A stretch of DNA of 64,000 bases, from NCBI RefSeq assembly GCF_932294415.1, contig NC_065535.1:27498782-27562781 (forward strand). The letters are read 5' to 3'. The notes beneath the pieces were generated by a model. That model was not told the origin of the DNA and made no database searches. It saw only the letters and a program-made list of their open reading frames with translations. Both the position numbers and the translations under genes were made by a program. Source of the DNA: Quercus robur. Lineage: Eukaryota > Streptophyta > Magnoliopsida > Fagales > Fagaceae. Every line of letters starts with the position of its first letter. Within the stretch, counting starts at the first letter, position 1. Below, one piece after another: positions 48,361-60,968 of the stretch.

Positions 48361-50845
48361 CTAGTTTTTCTTTTGTGTAGCTTCACCGGTCCAGTAATTT
48401 TTGACAGCAACGAGAATTTTCTCGGGATTGAAGGGTCCACTTTCATGGTCCATAATCTGGCTCTTCCATCTCATCCCATCTGTTATAGCCTTAATCTTCA
48501 CAAGGACCTCTACTGTATCTCTAAATATAACTGTCCCTTCTGGCCTCAAAATTCTATCCATTTCTAGCAGAATGTAGGAGATGTCACACCTTCAATACAC
48601 AAACACAAATTCAGCCAAAATATAAAAAATTACCAGACCAAAGATCATTGAGCATATAGTGTGCATCTGTATCTCAAATTTTACCTGTCCTGATATATGC
48701 TGAACACACCACCTGCATGTATGAGATCATAGGTTCTTGGATATGTTGAGAATGCCTCACACCAATCTTGGTATGTCCCAATGAAACCTCGTTCGTAAAT
48801 TACACCTAGAGTGTCCTGGTTCGAGTTGGCAGGAACCACATTCATAACCCACACAGGATACTTTACCAAGGCCGCAGCAAATCCACCAAGGTAGGCATTC
48901 ATGTCCATTATATTCCTGTATCGTCCCTGTGCTAGGGGTAGGTTCCGCTTGTAATGTGTCACCCTGTCCTTCCATAGTTCATTGTCTTCTCGGAAATTTT
49001 CAGCACTAATGCCTGGAATTGAGCCAGTGCTAATTCTAGGAGGGATGGCAAAAGCGCGCTGGGGCCACTTCTCCAAAGCTCCACCAGCAACTTCATCTGA
49101 GCTGCTTGCCTCTGGTAGTGGGGTTATGCAAGTTTCCATATTTCTGTACCTTTTCAGCAAAATTGATGCAAAGATAAATAGAGTCAACCACAATAGTTTT
49201 AGTATTATCAGAACAAATGATAGCATGAAAGATGATGAGATGGTAGTACCAAGCAGCGTCTGGATTGTCCGATTTGCATATATGTGGTGTTTTATAAACC
49301 TTCTTTCTCTTGTTGCATTCAATGTGGTTGATGGGCTTTTGCCATATTGCAAGATCATTCTTTTCAATCACTTTCTTCCAGCAAAGGCTCTTAGCAACAC
49401 CCTCAATTGCATCTTGCTCTTGTTTCAAATCTTCTTGGGTTCTTTCCCATCCTCTCCAGTATCTCTTCCAGCGGATAGGAGGGCCAGAAAGAATCCAGTA
49501 ACCACCAGGCCTTAGAACTCTGTCCACTTCAATTAGATACATACCATCTGTAAAAATCAAAAGATCTCAGATGAAACATTTTTTTATGCCACACAGATAA
49601 ATGAGGATGGTTGAAATTTTCAATTTGTATTTTGTTAAGCATGAAGGAGAATGTTTCTATCTCCCTTATCGTTCGATGTTTCAAGTTTGTGAACCAACAA
49701 AAGATACAAAAATTCTTACCAAATTTATTCCAAGGTATCAAGCAACGGGAACAGTGAGCCATATCAAAAGCCCTAGCTGGGTATGGAAGCCTCTGAGAAG
49801 CCATGATGCCAATCATAGCTGGAACTCCCCGCTCCAATGCAAACTGGACCTGTGCTTCATGCGTGTCCCTTGGTGCAAAAGACATTGCCAGGATGTCCCT
49901 CCTCAACAGGTAAGCACCCCAACTTGCTACCTTAATTCCCACAACCAAGAGGTGTAGGGGGAAAACATATTAGCAAATTGCATGTCATATATACTTGGAA
50001 ATCACAAATCAATTAAAACTACAGGTAGCTTAAGGAATATTTAGAAGTCTTTTGGTTAAGTCCTCATTTGCCGTCCCAAGTAATTTTAAAAACAAAATAT
50101 AAAAAAAAAAAGTTGAAACGAAATATCAAGCCAGAAATGATGCTGATTTTCTTACACCACAGCCAGTATCTATGGCAGTTCTGATACTTCCACTTGTGAG
50201 AGGAATGAGTTCGTTAATGTCATCAATATAAGCATCAGCTCCACGGGGGAACATGGTGCCTCCTCCAGGGAATCTGAAACGATCACCCTCGACTTGAATC
50301 CAATTCTGAACAGCCTTCTCAATGCTGAGCGCTCTATGGGGAATATTGTCGTACCAAGCATAGTCTCGACTCTGAGGCCATTTGAAAGGGGTCTTATATT
50401 TTGGTGGAGCAGGTATCTGGCAATGGAGGAGCTCTTCCTTGGCAGGGCAATGCCGCTCTCTGTATTTCAACATGGTGCGATCAAATTTCCTTCCCCTTAC
50501 AGGATCTTGGCAAGGAGTGTATTCACTATAGGACATATCACAAGGTGGGAACTTCTGGACTCCACCAGAGTTGTTGATCTCAACTTGATGATGGCTTTGA
50601 AAGTCCAATGTATTTGATGAAGGTGATGATGATGATGATAAGGGTACACCATTCCCTGCTGGAGGTACATCACAACCGACTCTATTGTAGGCCTCAGATC
50701 GATTGGTGGGAGCAGGAGTATTCTGCCAAGCCCCAAAAATGTAAGACAAAATGCAAAGCCCACTAACCCCTAGGATCCAAGAGAGCCGCTTCCTCTTTGC
50801 TTCCAGCTGGTGATGCTTTGGGGATCCACTGTACTCCTTAGCCAT
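48361..50845 (-). CDS. PMT18: Probable methyltransferase PMT18-like (putative pectin methyltransferase)
   Basis: A type II membrane protein of the plant DUF248/QUA2 family, presumed to act in the Golgi as an SAM-dependent methyltransferase, probably on pectin (homogalacturonan). Coding exons 50845-50156, 49930-49720, 49547-49250, 49149-48685, 48589-48361 total 1893 nt, 630 aa, all joins in frame, near the family length. A short basic cytosolic tail (EAKRKR) precedes one membrane anchor at about 21-40. Lumenal motifs follow: [50 protein letters not shown], and the SAM-site DTGCG at 226-230 with VASWGAYL across the intron. Further on are [66 protein letters not shown] and [14 protein letters not shown]. 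The ATG at 50845 is chosen because the upstream MFFAEVG reading crosses a splice acceptor (50854). PMT17 is a possible alternative name. Confidence 0.92.
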
Positions 50846-50853
50846 TCCTACTT

Positions 50854-51603
50854 CTGCAAAAAACAAAAATCACATAAATAAATCTCAAGAGAAACTAAAT
50901 ACACTCGTTTCTTTCCTTTTAAAACAGAGGAGAGTCATTACTGGATAATGCTGTTTATAAATTTCTTGAAAAGTAGACATTACACACAACTTAATAATAA
51001 CCATTTCCCCTTCTGAAAAAACAAAACCAAAAAATAACGAAAGGATATAACAAGTTTACGACAATCAAAGTCAACAGCTGATAAATCAAATGAACAGCAG
51101 AAACAAATGAGAAAAAAAAAATTGTAAAGTGAAGATAATGGGCTCAAAATGGAGATTAAACAGAGGAAGAATACTAATGGAAGGCAGTCCCAAAAGCCAC
51201 TATTTTAGGTTTCACAGAGAGACAAAAAAAAAAAAAAAGTACTGGAAAAAAACAGCTCAAAACATGAAAAGATTAAAACTTGGAAGACAAAAACAAAATC
51301 TGGAAAAAGTGGACAGAAAATTAGAGATATTTTAGATCCCACTCCCAACAAGGCTGCCGGTACCGTATAGGACTAGGAAATGAAAAGAAATTAATTAAAA
51401 TCCGAAGTAAAACAAATAAGGAAATGAAATTGAGTAAATGGCATGGCAAGTGGCAACTCACAGTCCAAACACACCTCCCCTTCCAGCAATAGAAAACCAA
51501 AAGCCAAAAAAAATCAGAGAAAAAGTTACTTCCTCTCCCCCCTTTCTTCCATCCACTTCATAAAGCTCTAGAAAGAAATGAACTTTGCAGAACCTTTTCT
51601 TTT

Positions 51604-51634
<31 letters not shown>

Positions 51635-51769
51635 GGTTATAAACCCAACAAAAATAAATAAGAAAAAAGAAGTCACTTGGATCTTCAGGGAAACACACAG
51701 GAAACACCAAACATCTAATGCAGTGTTGGATTATTTAAAAACAGTAATAAGAAAGAGACAGAAGCATAC
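50854..51769 (-). other. 5'UTR intron of the PMT gene
   Basis: On the minus strand, CACCTTCAG|GTATGC (51770/51769) and TTTTTTGCAG|AAGTAGG (50854/50853) form a good donor and acceptor eight bases before the ATG. This places a non-coding first exon upstream of 51770. Confidence 0.65.
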
Positions 51770-52617
51770 CTGAAGGTGATATTTGATATTAAATTCAGCT
51801 AAGACACAGAGATTCTTCTCCCAACGAAAAGTATTTACTGGCACTTCTCCAAAAAAAAAAAAAAGTATTTACTGGCAAGTGAACATAGAGCTCCTTGGTA
51901 TTCGAGTCTTTTTTTTCTCCTTTTTCTTTTGATTTGTAGTACTGGTTGGAAATAGAATTAATTACAAATAAATATACACACATTATACGTACATGACAAA
52001 ATTCGGAGGACGAGAATGACACATGAATGTAGCCTGGGACACAGGGGGAAGGTAGAGAGAAAAAAAAAATATAGAGGCCAAGAGTTTAGAATTAGAATAA
52101 TGAATGGTGGGTCACAAAAAAGAGAAGGGAAGGTGCAAATACACCGCCATTACAGAACTGCTGATTGGTGAGGAGAACTGAACATACTTTTTTATGATAT
52201 ATATTCAAAACAAACAGTGAAAGAGAAAAAAAAAAAAAAAAAGCAGAGATGGGATATTGTTGTTTTTTTATTAGTATTTGTTATTGTATTTTAGTTTTGT
52301 TTTTAGTTTTTTAGTTTTTCAGGTATTAAGAAATGAGAACAGAAAGGACAAGGAGAGCGTGGATTTGGTCTACAGGATATAGCGAGTGGCATCATATGAG
52401 TTTTCGAAGGAGAGTGACTAGCCTCATTTTCCTCCCCACCGTTAGCTCTCTCCTTTTCCTTTCTTCTCCTAGCTAAACATTAGAATATTGTAACTTGCCC
52501 CCCTCTTTTTTTGGTTGGTAAATAATCCAACCTGTCTAAATCTAAAAGCCACAACGGAGAATATGTTTATATATAGCACTGATTATTGCACATGGTGGGT
52601 GCACATAGTCTATTAAG

Positions 52618-52836
52618 GTTGCATTTGGGGTAGTTTAGATTGAGCGGCTTTTTTTATTATTTAATTTATTTTTATTATTATTTAGTTTATTTTTTATATT
52701 ATTTATGAGTTTCATTATACTTTTTGGTATTAGTTATGGGTCTTGCTATACTATTTTAGTCAACTTTTAGTTTTATCTACAATTTTTTAACAAAATTTTT
52801 TTCAATTTTAGCTAAATAAATTGTTCCCAAACGAAC
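52618..52836. mobile_element. Short MITE-like repeat (family M2, copy 2)
   Basis: Diverged relative of 27976-28175, with ends GTTGCATTTGGGG and GTTCGTTTGGGAA (opposite strand) and a shared interior including 'caattttagctaaataaa'. Confidence 0.6.
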
Positions 52837-53165
52837 TATAAATTACACGTTCAAAACACGATTTCAATTTTCCCTCCAAAAAAAGAAAAACATGATTTCA
52901 ATTTAATTTTGAAGATATTCACAATTTCAAAATTTTTTTTTTTGAAACCCACAATTTCAAAATTATGACCAAATAACCTATATATATTTTCAATTATTTG
53001 TTTATTGGTTCAAAATTAATATAAATACAATTGAATCTAAAGTATTACAAATTTGCATATATATAAACTAGGTTCATCACACGCGATTTTTTACGCATGC
53101 AATAATGCAATTATTTATTTATTTATTTTTGTTTAGTGTTATAATGTTTAAATTGATATACCAAA

Positions 53166-53302
53166 TTTAGATAGCCAAATTTACCAAATTGATTAGTTAT
53201 ACCAATGATGTAAAAGCCCATTTCAGTTTAAGATGGTACCAACCATATTGCAATAATAAAGTGCTACAAAAAATAAAATTTGACACAAAGATGTGGTTAC
53301 TA
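53166..53302. repeat. 137-bp dispersed repeat, copy 1
   Basis: Nearly identical to 58512-58648 in the same orientation ('ttagttataccaatgatgta', 'aaccatattgcaataataaa'). The following kilobase resembles reverse-strand LTR or leader sequence, but I cannot delimit an element. Confidence 0.7.
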
Positions 53303-54852
53303 AGGGAAAACTCTGATGAAAAAAATTCTAATGGCGATTTATAGCTTATCACCAAATTAACTAAAGAATTCACTTTAGTAGAATGGAATTACAACAATAC
53401 AAGAATATACCCAATCATAATATTGCTACCTATATTAGGACTTATGTGACCACATACAACTCCAACCTAGTTGAACTTTCTATCTCGTGAATCTTCTTGG
53501 AGCTAGCACAGATACCCAATCAGTGTCTACACTTATAACATAAGCTTGATTGAAGTAGGTTTTTCGTATAGCAACTTCACTTGGGACACTCTTGGATCTT
53601 CAATATGGTGCCGGAGATTTTACTTGGCACAAACCCTTAACACACAAATGTTATTCTCCCTTTTGTTCATGATGGCCTAAGATATCTTTAAATACGTTAC
53701 GGAACCATAGTGTAGGGATCCTTAGGTCTTTGGTCATCATGGGCCACAAACTAAGAAAACAATTTGCCCAAGGTTTGATCGTTCAACTAGAGTCAAGCTT
53801 CAATGAAGATCAATCAATTGAGCAACAATTGAGCATAAAGGCAATAGAATTAACTAGTTTTGAGCAATTTTATGTGTCTTCAATGTAGATCTTCAGCCAC
53901 TAATCTAGACACTAAAACTTACAACTCAATTATGATTGAACAAAGTTCTGGAAACAAGTTATGCTAACACAAATTACATTTCACCCTAACACTCCATAAT
54001 CAAAAACATCATTCAACTCATGGCATTTGAGCAAAATTCCAACTAGAGGACGTTCATGTCACTAAGAAGTTTCACTTGTCTTATTTAGCTCATTATCAGT
54101 CAATTAGGGGTAAGCATGAAGCCATGAAAACCGATCCAATTGCTTGATTTGGTCTAACCCACAACTTCTTCATTGATTTTGTCGGCATTTGTCGTTCAAT
54201 ATCGAATTTCAACGGCATGAAACTCGACCCTTGTTAAGACAGATATTATAGTCATGATTGTGGAAGGCTGCTTTGGTGTTGGTGAGGCTAGGATTTGGCG
54301 AGTTAGAGGTCAAATATTTACCAAAAAAATGAGATCTTGTTGTGAGAGGACTGAGGAGTGGAGAACATCATCTCTTCCCCTCCCCTCCCCTCCCTTGCCA
54401 TTAGCCGCTACTCAGTTATTGTCATGAATGTGCCACGCTCGTGAAAGCGCCTGGATTTGACGTACCATTGGAGGATGCTAGTTGCTTGAATACTGAGTGT
54501 CAAGTGTCAACGATCGATATCATGTTCTTACTTCTTACTTTCTAAACCCGAAATTGTTGGGTTAGCTGGCAAATTTAACAAAAATTCACTTGACTTGACA
54601 CGTGATCACCATGATGCCAATATGAGGGAGCATGGAGGAAAGAGATGTTCATCTTGAATTTATGAGAAAAGTTGTGGAATTCGTTCAAACATAACTAACT
54701 TTGGGTGTAATTTATTGATTAATATGAGTTGTCAGTTTAATTCTAAGAGACTTTTTTCCCCCTTAATCTTTGAGATTTTTGCTTAAAATTTTTGTTAGAT
54801 ATTTTTTATTTCTAGTTAAAAAATTGATAATATAAAGAATCACCTAATGCTC

Positions 54853-54911
54853 TTAACCTTCACAATTAAAAATGGATTTACTTAAGATCCATTTTTAATT
54901 GTAAAGGTTAA
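54853..54911. repeat. 25-bp-arm hairpin
   Basis: TTAACCTTCACAATTAAAAA... at 54853-54877 pairs with 54887-54911 with one mismatch across a 9-nt loop. Confidence 0.8.
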
Positions 54912-55787
54912 AGTGTACCTTAAAAAAAAAAAAAAAAAATGGTTTGATGATGACTTGTTGATAAGAGATACTTTTCTTTTTTTTTTTTATACAAATTTTA
55001 TGATATTACTATTCATTTTAAAAAAAATTATGATCTTACCAATCTCATTTTATCAAATTTAACAACCTAGCTGTCCAATTAATGAATTAGAAAAATTTTA
55101 AGGGTTATTACTTATTAGCGCCCTTTGTGAGTGTAATCTCATGACTCATCATATATAAATTTAAAGCTAAAGTTTGATAGAAAAACTCAGTTAAAATCTA
55201 AATTAGATATCAATTGAAATCTAGTTTTGTGCTACATCACCCATTTAAGTTTTTAAATTTTTATATCAAATGAGTTAATTCAGTGCAAAATATGAGGAGT
55301 CCAATATAAATGAACCATAAGAAACCAAATCATATATCTAAAACTCCTAAGAAAAAATTCTATATCTAAAATTAAAAGAAAAGAGAGTTTCAAAGATTAT
55401 TCTTTCCAATACCATTTATTTGTCTAGCTAAAAAATAATTCAAATTTATAAATTTTTTACATAATACCATGAAGTATGAACAAATGTTATTTATTATTAA
55501 GTAAAAATTTATATACATTGTGTGTGTGTGTTTTAATTGTACCCATGCATCTGATACAGGTATAAACTAGTATTACTAAAGAAATTTATATATATATATA
55601 TATATATAGAAATGTATTACTTTTTTTTTTTTAGAATTTTTTTTTTTTAGAAATGTATTACTAAAGAGTAAAGAGTAAGTAATTAATCAAAAAGAGTAAA
55701 GAGTAAGTAAGATGTTGATTTTGTCCTTGTTTATATTTAAAAATCAAAGTATATTGTTTGAGATGTGCTTCCATAGAGATTTAAGTC

Positions 55788-56382
55788 TTGTTTGGATTTG
55801 TTTTTTCATCACTCATCACTCAATTTCCGTCACTCATCACTCATCACTCATCATTCATCACTTAAAATACCCTACCCGTTTGGCACCATCATTCACTTGT
55901 CATCACTCAATATTATTCACACTGTTTGTGGGCCCATACTTGTCACTCGGTGCAACTTTTTTTTTTTTTTTTCCAGAACCCAAACTCATCGAACCAATGA
56001 AAAAAAAAAAACAAAAAACAAAAACCAGCCAACAAAGACCAAAAATATTATGTGATGAAGAACAAAAAAAGAAAAAAGAAAAAGAAAAAGGAAGAACGAA
56101 TTGACAAAAGCGAAAAGGAAGAAAACAAAAAAGAAAAGAAGAAAGAATAACTGAAGAATAGTGGAGAAGAAAGAAAAAAAAAAGGGTCAAAAGGTGCGGC
56201 TGACCTGATTAATAGGTCCTTCCATGTGTGTTTAATTACAAAAATACTATTGAAAACAGAGTTATAGAAACTGAAAACAGTTAAAATGTGTTTTCAGTTT
56301 CCATAACTCATTACTTAAAAATCAGAGAATTGAGTGATAGAAACAAAAATTGGAAACAGAGTTATTGAAATCCAAACAACCT
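55788..56382. mobile_element. Non-autonomous TIR element
   Basis: Ends TTGTTTGGATTTG and, on the opposite strand, AGGTTGTTTGGATTTC. TTTAAGTC occurs at 55780-55787 and 56383-56390, a candidate 8-bp duplication (hAT-like). The left part carries a degenerate 'catcactcat' tandem, and the interior is A/G-rich without a transposase. Confidence 0.6.
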
Positions 56383-57034
56383 TTTAAGTCATGGGTCTCA
56401 TCATTTTTGAGTTATAAATTATACAAATAGAATTATGAGTTATGGAAACTAGAAATCCAAACACCCCTTTAAAAACTTTCCCATACCTCTTTATCAATCG
56501 ACAGATTTTTTTTAATTATTTATTTTTGAAAGATTGGTCGACTTGGATTGACGTTCCTGTTAGTGTCTCTCACATCAACGCATGACTCGAAGTTCCATAT
56601 TATCTTATCAATCTAATTTTGTTAACTCGAGTATATCCATCTTCTTTTTTTATTTTTCTTTTTTATTTGGCTGAACTCGAGTATATCCTTACCCCAATTT
56701 CTTTTATATAAAAAAAAGTCTTACGTATATCTATTTTTTATTTGAAAATTTAAAGTAGCACTATAAAATTTTATTGGATAAAAAACTTGATCTGACCCAA
56801 CCTCACGCAACAAACCCACCCCCTAATTTGGTTTTGTTTTAGTTATTGGGATGATTTTTATGTTATTTGGACATTGATAAATTTGATCTGCATTTAATGT
56901 TTGGTTGTCAAGAAAATAAAAAATAAAAAAAATGTTCCTACATTTTTTTATCCTCAAAATTGAAAAAATATAATTTAAATTATAATTTAATTGAAAAAAA
57001 TATAATTTTAAATTTCAAATAAATTTTTCTCTAA

Positions 57035-57293
57035 CGCTCTGTTTATTTCACTGGAAAACTTTTTGTAAAGATAGTTTTCCACATTTTCTAATGTTTGGTA
57101 GCACAAAAAAAGTGGTCAACGGAAAACTATCTTTAGTCAATGGAAAATCTTAATAAAAATAAAGCTTGTTTTCTATAGGTTGTTTTCTAAAAAAAAAAAT
57201 TTGGAAAACAATCTCTCTCTCATTGTACACTCTCTCACTCTTTCTCTCTTCCCTTTTTTTTTCTTTCCTCACACCCTCACTGTCACTAACTCT

Positions 57294-57337
<44 letters not shown>

Positions 57338-57976
57338 TTTCTCTTCCCCTTTATAACACAGTTCTCTGATTAGATTTTTCTTTTTCCCTTCATTACTCAG
57401 TAATTATTTCATTCCTCTCTACCAACTTGCAAAGGAGAACATATTTGCAACGGCAATTATTTCATTCTTCTCTACTAAAATCCCAATTCTTTACTTTGAA
57501 TTTCAAACTTGATTTTATTTTTTTTCTCTAAGAAATTTTTGGTTTGATAGATTGTAGGTAGTTCTTTTTTGCACATAAAAGTGCTAAAAATTATATAAAA
57601 ATAAAAATAAAAAAGAAGAAGAAAGAATGAATGAAGTAAAAGAAGAAAATTTTAAACATAGTGCCTATATGGCTCTAAATTGCTTTTACATAGGATAATC
57701 TTTACAGTAAATTAATAATATTGTTATATAATAAATGATAATTGTTCAGGGGAATTGTATTTGTTGGTTGATACATTATGCAGATACTATGTAGTGATAA
57801 TATATTATGTAGATACATTATATAAATACATAATTTCGAGTAATATTCAAGATGTGGTTGACCATAATAGACAATTAGTATACCAGCAAAAAGAATAAAT
57901 AGTTAAAAGTTATTATTATTTGTACTTATTAAAGATGTATTCCTATGTCAATTTTATGTATATAGACAAATGGTTG

Positions 57977-58028
<52 letters not shown>

Positions 58029-58140
58029 ATGGACGTTACTGTCCATATATATGAGCAAGATGAGTGGTAGAAATCATGAAAATTTGACAACTAATTTTGA
58101 TTGTATCTATTGTCAAAATTTAAGTATGAAAACCAAATTC

Positions 58141-58174
<34 letters not shown>

Positions 58175-58390
58175 ATTATATTAGTTGGTTTACATAATAC
58201 ACATGTTTTAAATTACACAAGAAATATAAAAAATAAAAATAAAAATTTGCATACCAAACACCAGAAAACATTCTTAAGCTCATTTTTAAGGTCGTTACCA
58301 AACACTGAAAAATAATACTTATTTCTAGAAAATGCTCTTTGGAAAATGAACCATTTTCCAGAAAACGTTTATGTTGAAACAAACAGAGCG
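57035..58390. mobile_element. 1.36-kb TIR element with TAA target duplication
   Basis: Ends CGCTCTGTTTATTTCA and, on the opposite strand, CGCTCTGTTTGTTTCA, continuing into a shared TTTTC/GGAAAA-rich subterminal part. Flanked by TAA at 57032-57034 and 58391-58393. This suggests a PIF/Harbinger-type, non-autonomous element. Inside are (CT)n at about 57298-57332, (TG)n at about 57991-58024 and (TA)n at about 58143-58172. Confidence 0.75.
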
Positions 58391-58511
58391 TAATAAGACA
58401 ATTGAAGAGGAAAATTAACGTTTGGGAAAAATACAAAACTACTCATGAAGTTTGGGCTAATGCAAGGTACTACCTAAACTTTTCAAAAATATCCAATTTG
58501 CTCCCGGCTGA

Positions 58512-58648
58512 AAATTTAGATAACCAAATTTACCAAACTGATTAGTTATACCAATGATGTAAAAGTCCATTTCAGTTTAAGATGGGAACAACCATATTGC
58601 AATAATAAAGTGCTACAAAAAATAAATTTTAACACAAAGATTTGGTTA
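58512..58648. repeat. 137-bp dispersed repeat, copy 2
   Basis: Direct copy of 53166-53302 with a handful of changes; ends where the hairpin-rich sequence at 58649 begins. Confidence 0.7.
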
Positions 58649-58654
58649 GAGCAT

Positions 58655-58708
58655 CACCATCAGGTGTGCCTGATGGTGTGCCAAATGCCAAATATTTGGC
58701 ATTTGGCA
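58655..58708. repeat. Two adjacent perfect palindromes
   Basis: CACCATCAGG-tgtg-CCTGATGGTG (58655-58678) is followed directly by a 30-bp loopless palindrome (58679-58708) with half-site TGCCAAATGCCAAAT. They begin just inside 'gagcatcacc', which resembles the end of a known style of plant MITE, but no matching far end was found. Confidence 0.8.
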
Positions 58709-58879
58709 TATCAAACACCAAAAACAAAGCATCATGAGGTGTGTTAAATGTGTCAAAATTTTGAGACATGTTACAGTACCATTCCATCTTTGGAACGGTA
58801 CAGACAACTAAAAGCTCGAAAATATGTTAAAACACAGGAGCTATTTAGACCCCCAAATTAAATATTACGGCTCGATTGA

Positions 58880-59695
58880 TTTTACTCTAACTTATACTAA
58901 GTGCAGAATAGAGTAAATGCGAGCAGATAAACAATATAACTACTCTAAGCCATATTCATTAAAACACGCAGTAAAATGAAAGCTAAAATAGTAGGAAAGA
59001 AGAATGCAAACACAAGATAACACGCCAATGTGTTATCAAAGAGGAAACCGAAGTACTCGGCATAAAACCTCTCCGCTGCCCTTCAAGCGATAAATCGATC
59101 CACTAGACAATCAATTGGGATACACGAATAGCAAAAGACCCTCCAAGCCTAATCTACCCAATCTTCTCGGAACTGTGTCTTGTCTAGCTTTCCGGATCCC
59201 GCAATACACTCGATTGCATCTGCCAAAGCTTAGCTTCTTCCAATGCTTCCCAGTAGCACCAAAACCTCACTTAACACTCAGAATGAGTGTGGTAAGTGTT
59301 TGGGCTATCAACCTCCCAAGGATATGGAAATGGAGAGGTAGGAGTTGAGGAAAAACCACAATGGATAGTGTAGGGAATTGTGGGTATAACAATCTCTCAC
59401 TCTCAAGGGTTATGACTAGGGTTTTCTCTCAGAAGCACTCCCCAACATATGTGGGTAATGGGGGTATATATAGTGTGGGTAGATATAGTGTGTATCAGAT
59501 ATGACAGATTGGCCAAACAGAATGTTTTGCGGGTATCTTGCGGGAAGGCCTTACCCGCAAGACATAACCAGTTATCACCATCTTGTCCTGACTCTTCGCA
59601 TTCCAATCATATGCTGGGCACATGCTTCACTTCATGGAAAAGCTTCTCGCAAGCTACTCGCGAAATCTTCTTTGCTCTGCACTTTGCCTTGAGTG

Positions 59696-59757
<62 letters not shown>

Positions 59758-60165
59758 CAACCCTTAAAAGAAATCCCATATAAAATACAGGGTACATAAG
59801 ATTGAACATAATTACAATCAAATTTGGCATGAAATTAAAGCCGACACAAAATAGTTGTAATCTATGAACTACTCAGACTTTGAATCAGATCCCTGCTCCA
59901 TCGACATATCCTCAATCTGTGAAGATAGTGCAGTAATCTACCACTGGATGTATACAAACTGGTCGGAGGTATGCTGCACATGGGATTCGAGCATGCCATA
60001 CATCTACTCTATCCGTACCATAAGACGATCCAGACGATCGAGTCCTCGTGCTTGTGCTTGAGAGGATGGCTGAGTAGAACTTTCTGGTGCTGAGGTGAAT
60101 CTGTCGATCTCTTATTCGGTATCTCCACCCTCTTCCTCAACATTATCCCTTGATATTTAAGAGAT
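58880..60165 (-). other. Retroelement-derived non-coding sequence
   Basis: No intact ORF. The segment lies downstream (minus strand) of the decayed plant-transposon ORF. It holds a CA/CT compound microsatellite (59700-59752) and repeated 'gcgggaaggc/cttacccgcaag' motifs that resemble sequences near 61820-62010. Most likely the 3' part of the same retroelement derivative. Confidence 0.45.
59700..59752. repeat. (CA)n(CT)n compound microsatellite
   Basis: About 26 bp of CA followed by about 26 bp of CT. Confidence 0.95.
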
Positions 60166-60968
60166 CCCGGTTTTAGGTCCGGTGATGTGAGCTCTGCTTT
60201 TAGTCATAGTGTTAGCACCAATGGGATAATCTCTTGGCACAATGGTGAAACAACCGGAATCTTGAGCCTTGTCTTTGCAATAAGGCCCATGATGAGAGCG
60301 GGGAATGGCATGATTGTCCTTGTGTTCCTTTTGGTGATGCTCTTGGTTAGGAGGTGGAAAATGTGTCCACAAATGTCGATCTCTTTATGTGTGTAGAGAT
60401 TGTATGGGAAAATGGTCCTTGGCCTGAACAATGTTGTCAAGTTGTTGACCAGATACAAGTTGTGGATCATGACATATTCTAATGTCCTCATCTCCGCGTT
60501 GAATGGAATGGTGTTCATTGATTTCTTATGTAGCGAGCCGCCAAGAACCTCCACCATTGGCTTAATAGAGTCCAATCAATCATCATATTGCACGGTAATC
60601 GGCTAAGAAGGTGGACTAACTTCGAGGAATTCTTGGATTGAGTCCCTTGTAATCACAAATTCCTTGTGACGCACCCAGCAGTTAATGTGGTCTCCATCCA
60701 CACTAGCATCCGAAAAGAACTCTTTGATGATTTCCGCATACACATTGCCACTTGGATTCAGCAGCTTTGTCCACGTCCTCTCCTTGAACACATCAGGGAT
60801 GGAAGTGTCCTCAAGAGTATCAAATCGAACAACCCTTTCCATAATTATTGTTGGTCGTTTGTAGCAATCGTTATAAGCCATATTTGCCTCAATGGACTTG
60901 AAGTTGTCGGAGTTCGTACGAGGACGCTTGGATGATTTCTTGGAAGAAAAATGCTTGGTGGGAGACAT
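60166..60968 (-). pseudogene. Decayed 'putative plant transposon protein' ORF
   Basis: One minus-strand frame from the ATG at 60968 reads through three in-frame stops (60603, 60576, 60204). Blocks KRPRTNSDNFKSIEAN, AEIIKEFFSDASVDGD, VRHKEFVITRDSIQEFLEV, NLYLVNNLTTLFRPRT and HKEIDICGHIFHLL resemble the large plant 'putative plant transposon protein' family found in non-autonomous LTR elements; its biochemical role is unknown. The start region is basic and Ser-rich. Family assignment is by pattern memory only. Confidence 0.6.

Larger units (their letters stand above)
51770..55779. other. PMT upstream region and transposon-rich spacer
   Basis: 51770 to about 52600 should include the first non-coding exon and promoter. 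Beyond that I see a MITE-like copy (52618-52836), an LTR-like remnant sharing 137 bp with 58512-58648, a hairpin (54853-54911), and no gene. Confidence 0.5.

Noticed and set aside
50843..50866. Upstream ATG (MFFAEVG) as start of the PMT protein
   Set aside because: The reading crosses a strong splice acceptor; the first codons are intron sequence.
55712..56190. Overlapping ORFs on both strands
   Set aside because: Low-complexity A/G and 'catcact' repeats inside a non-autonomous TIR element.
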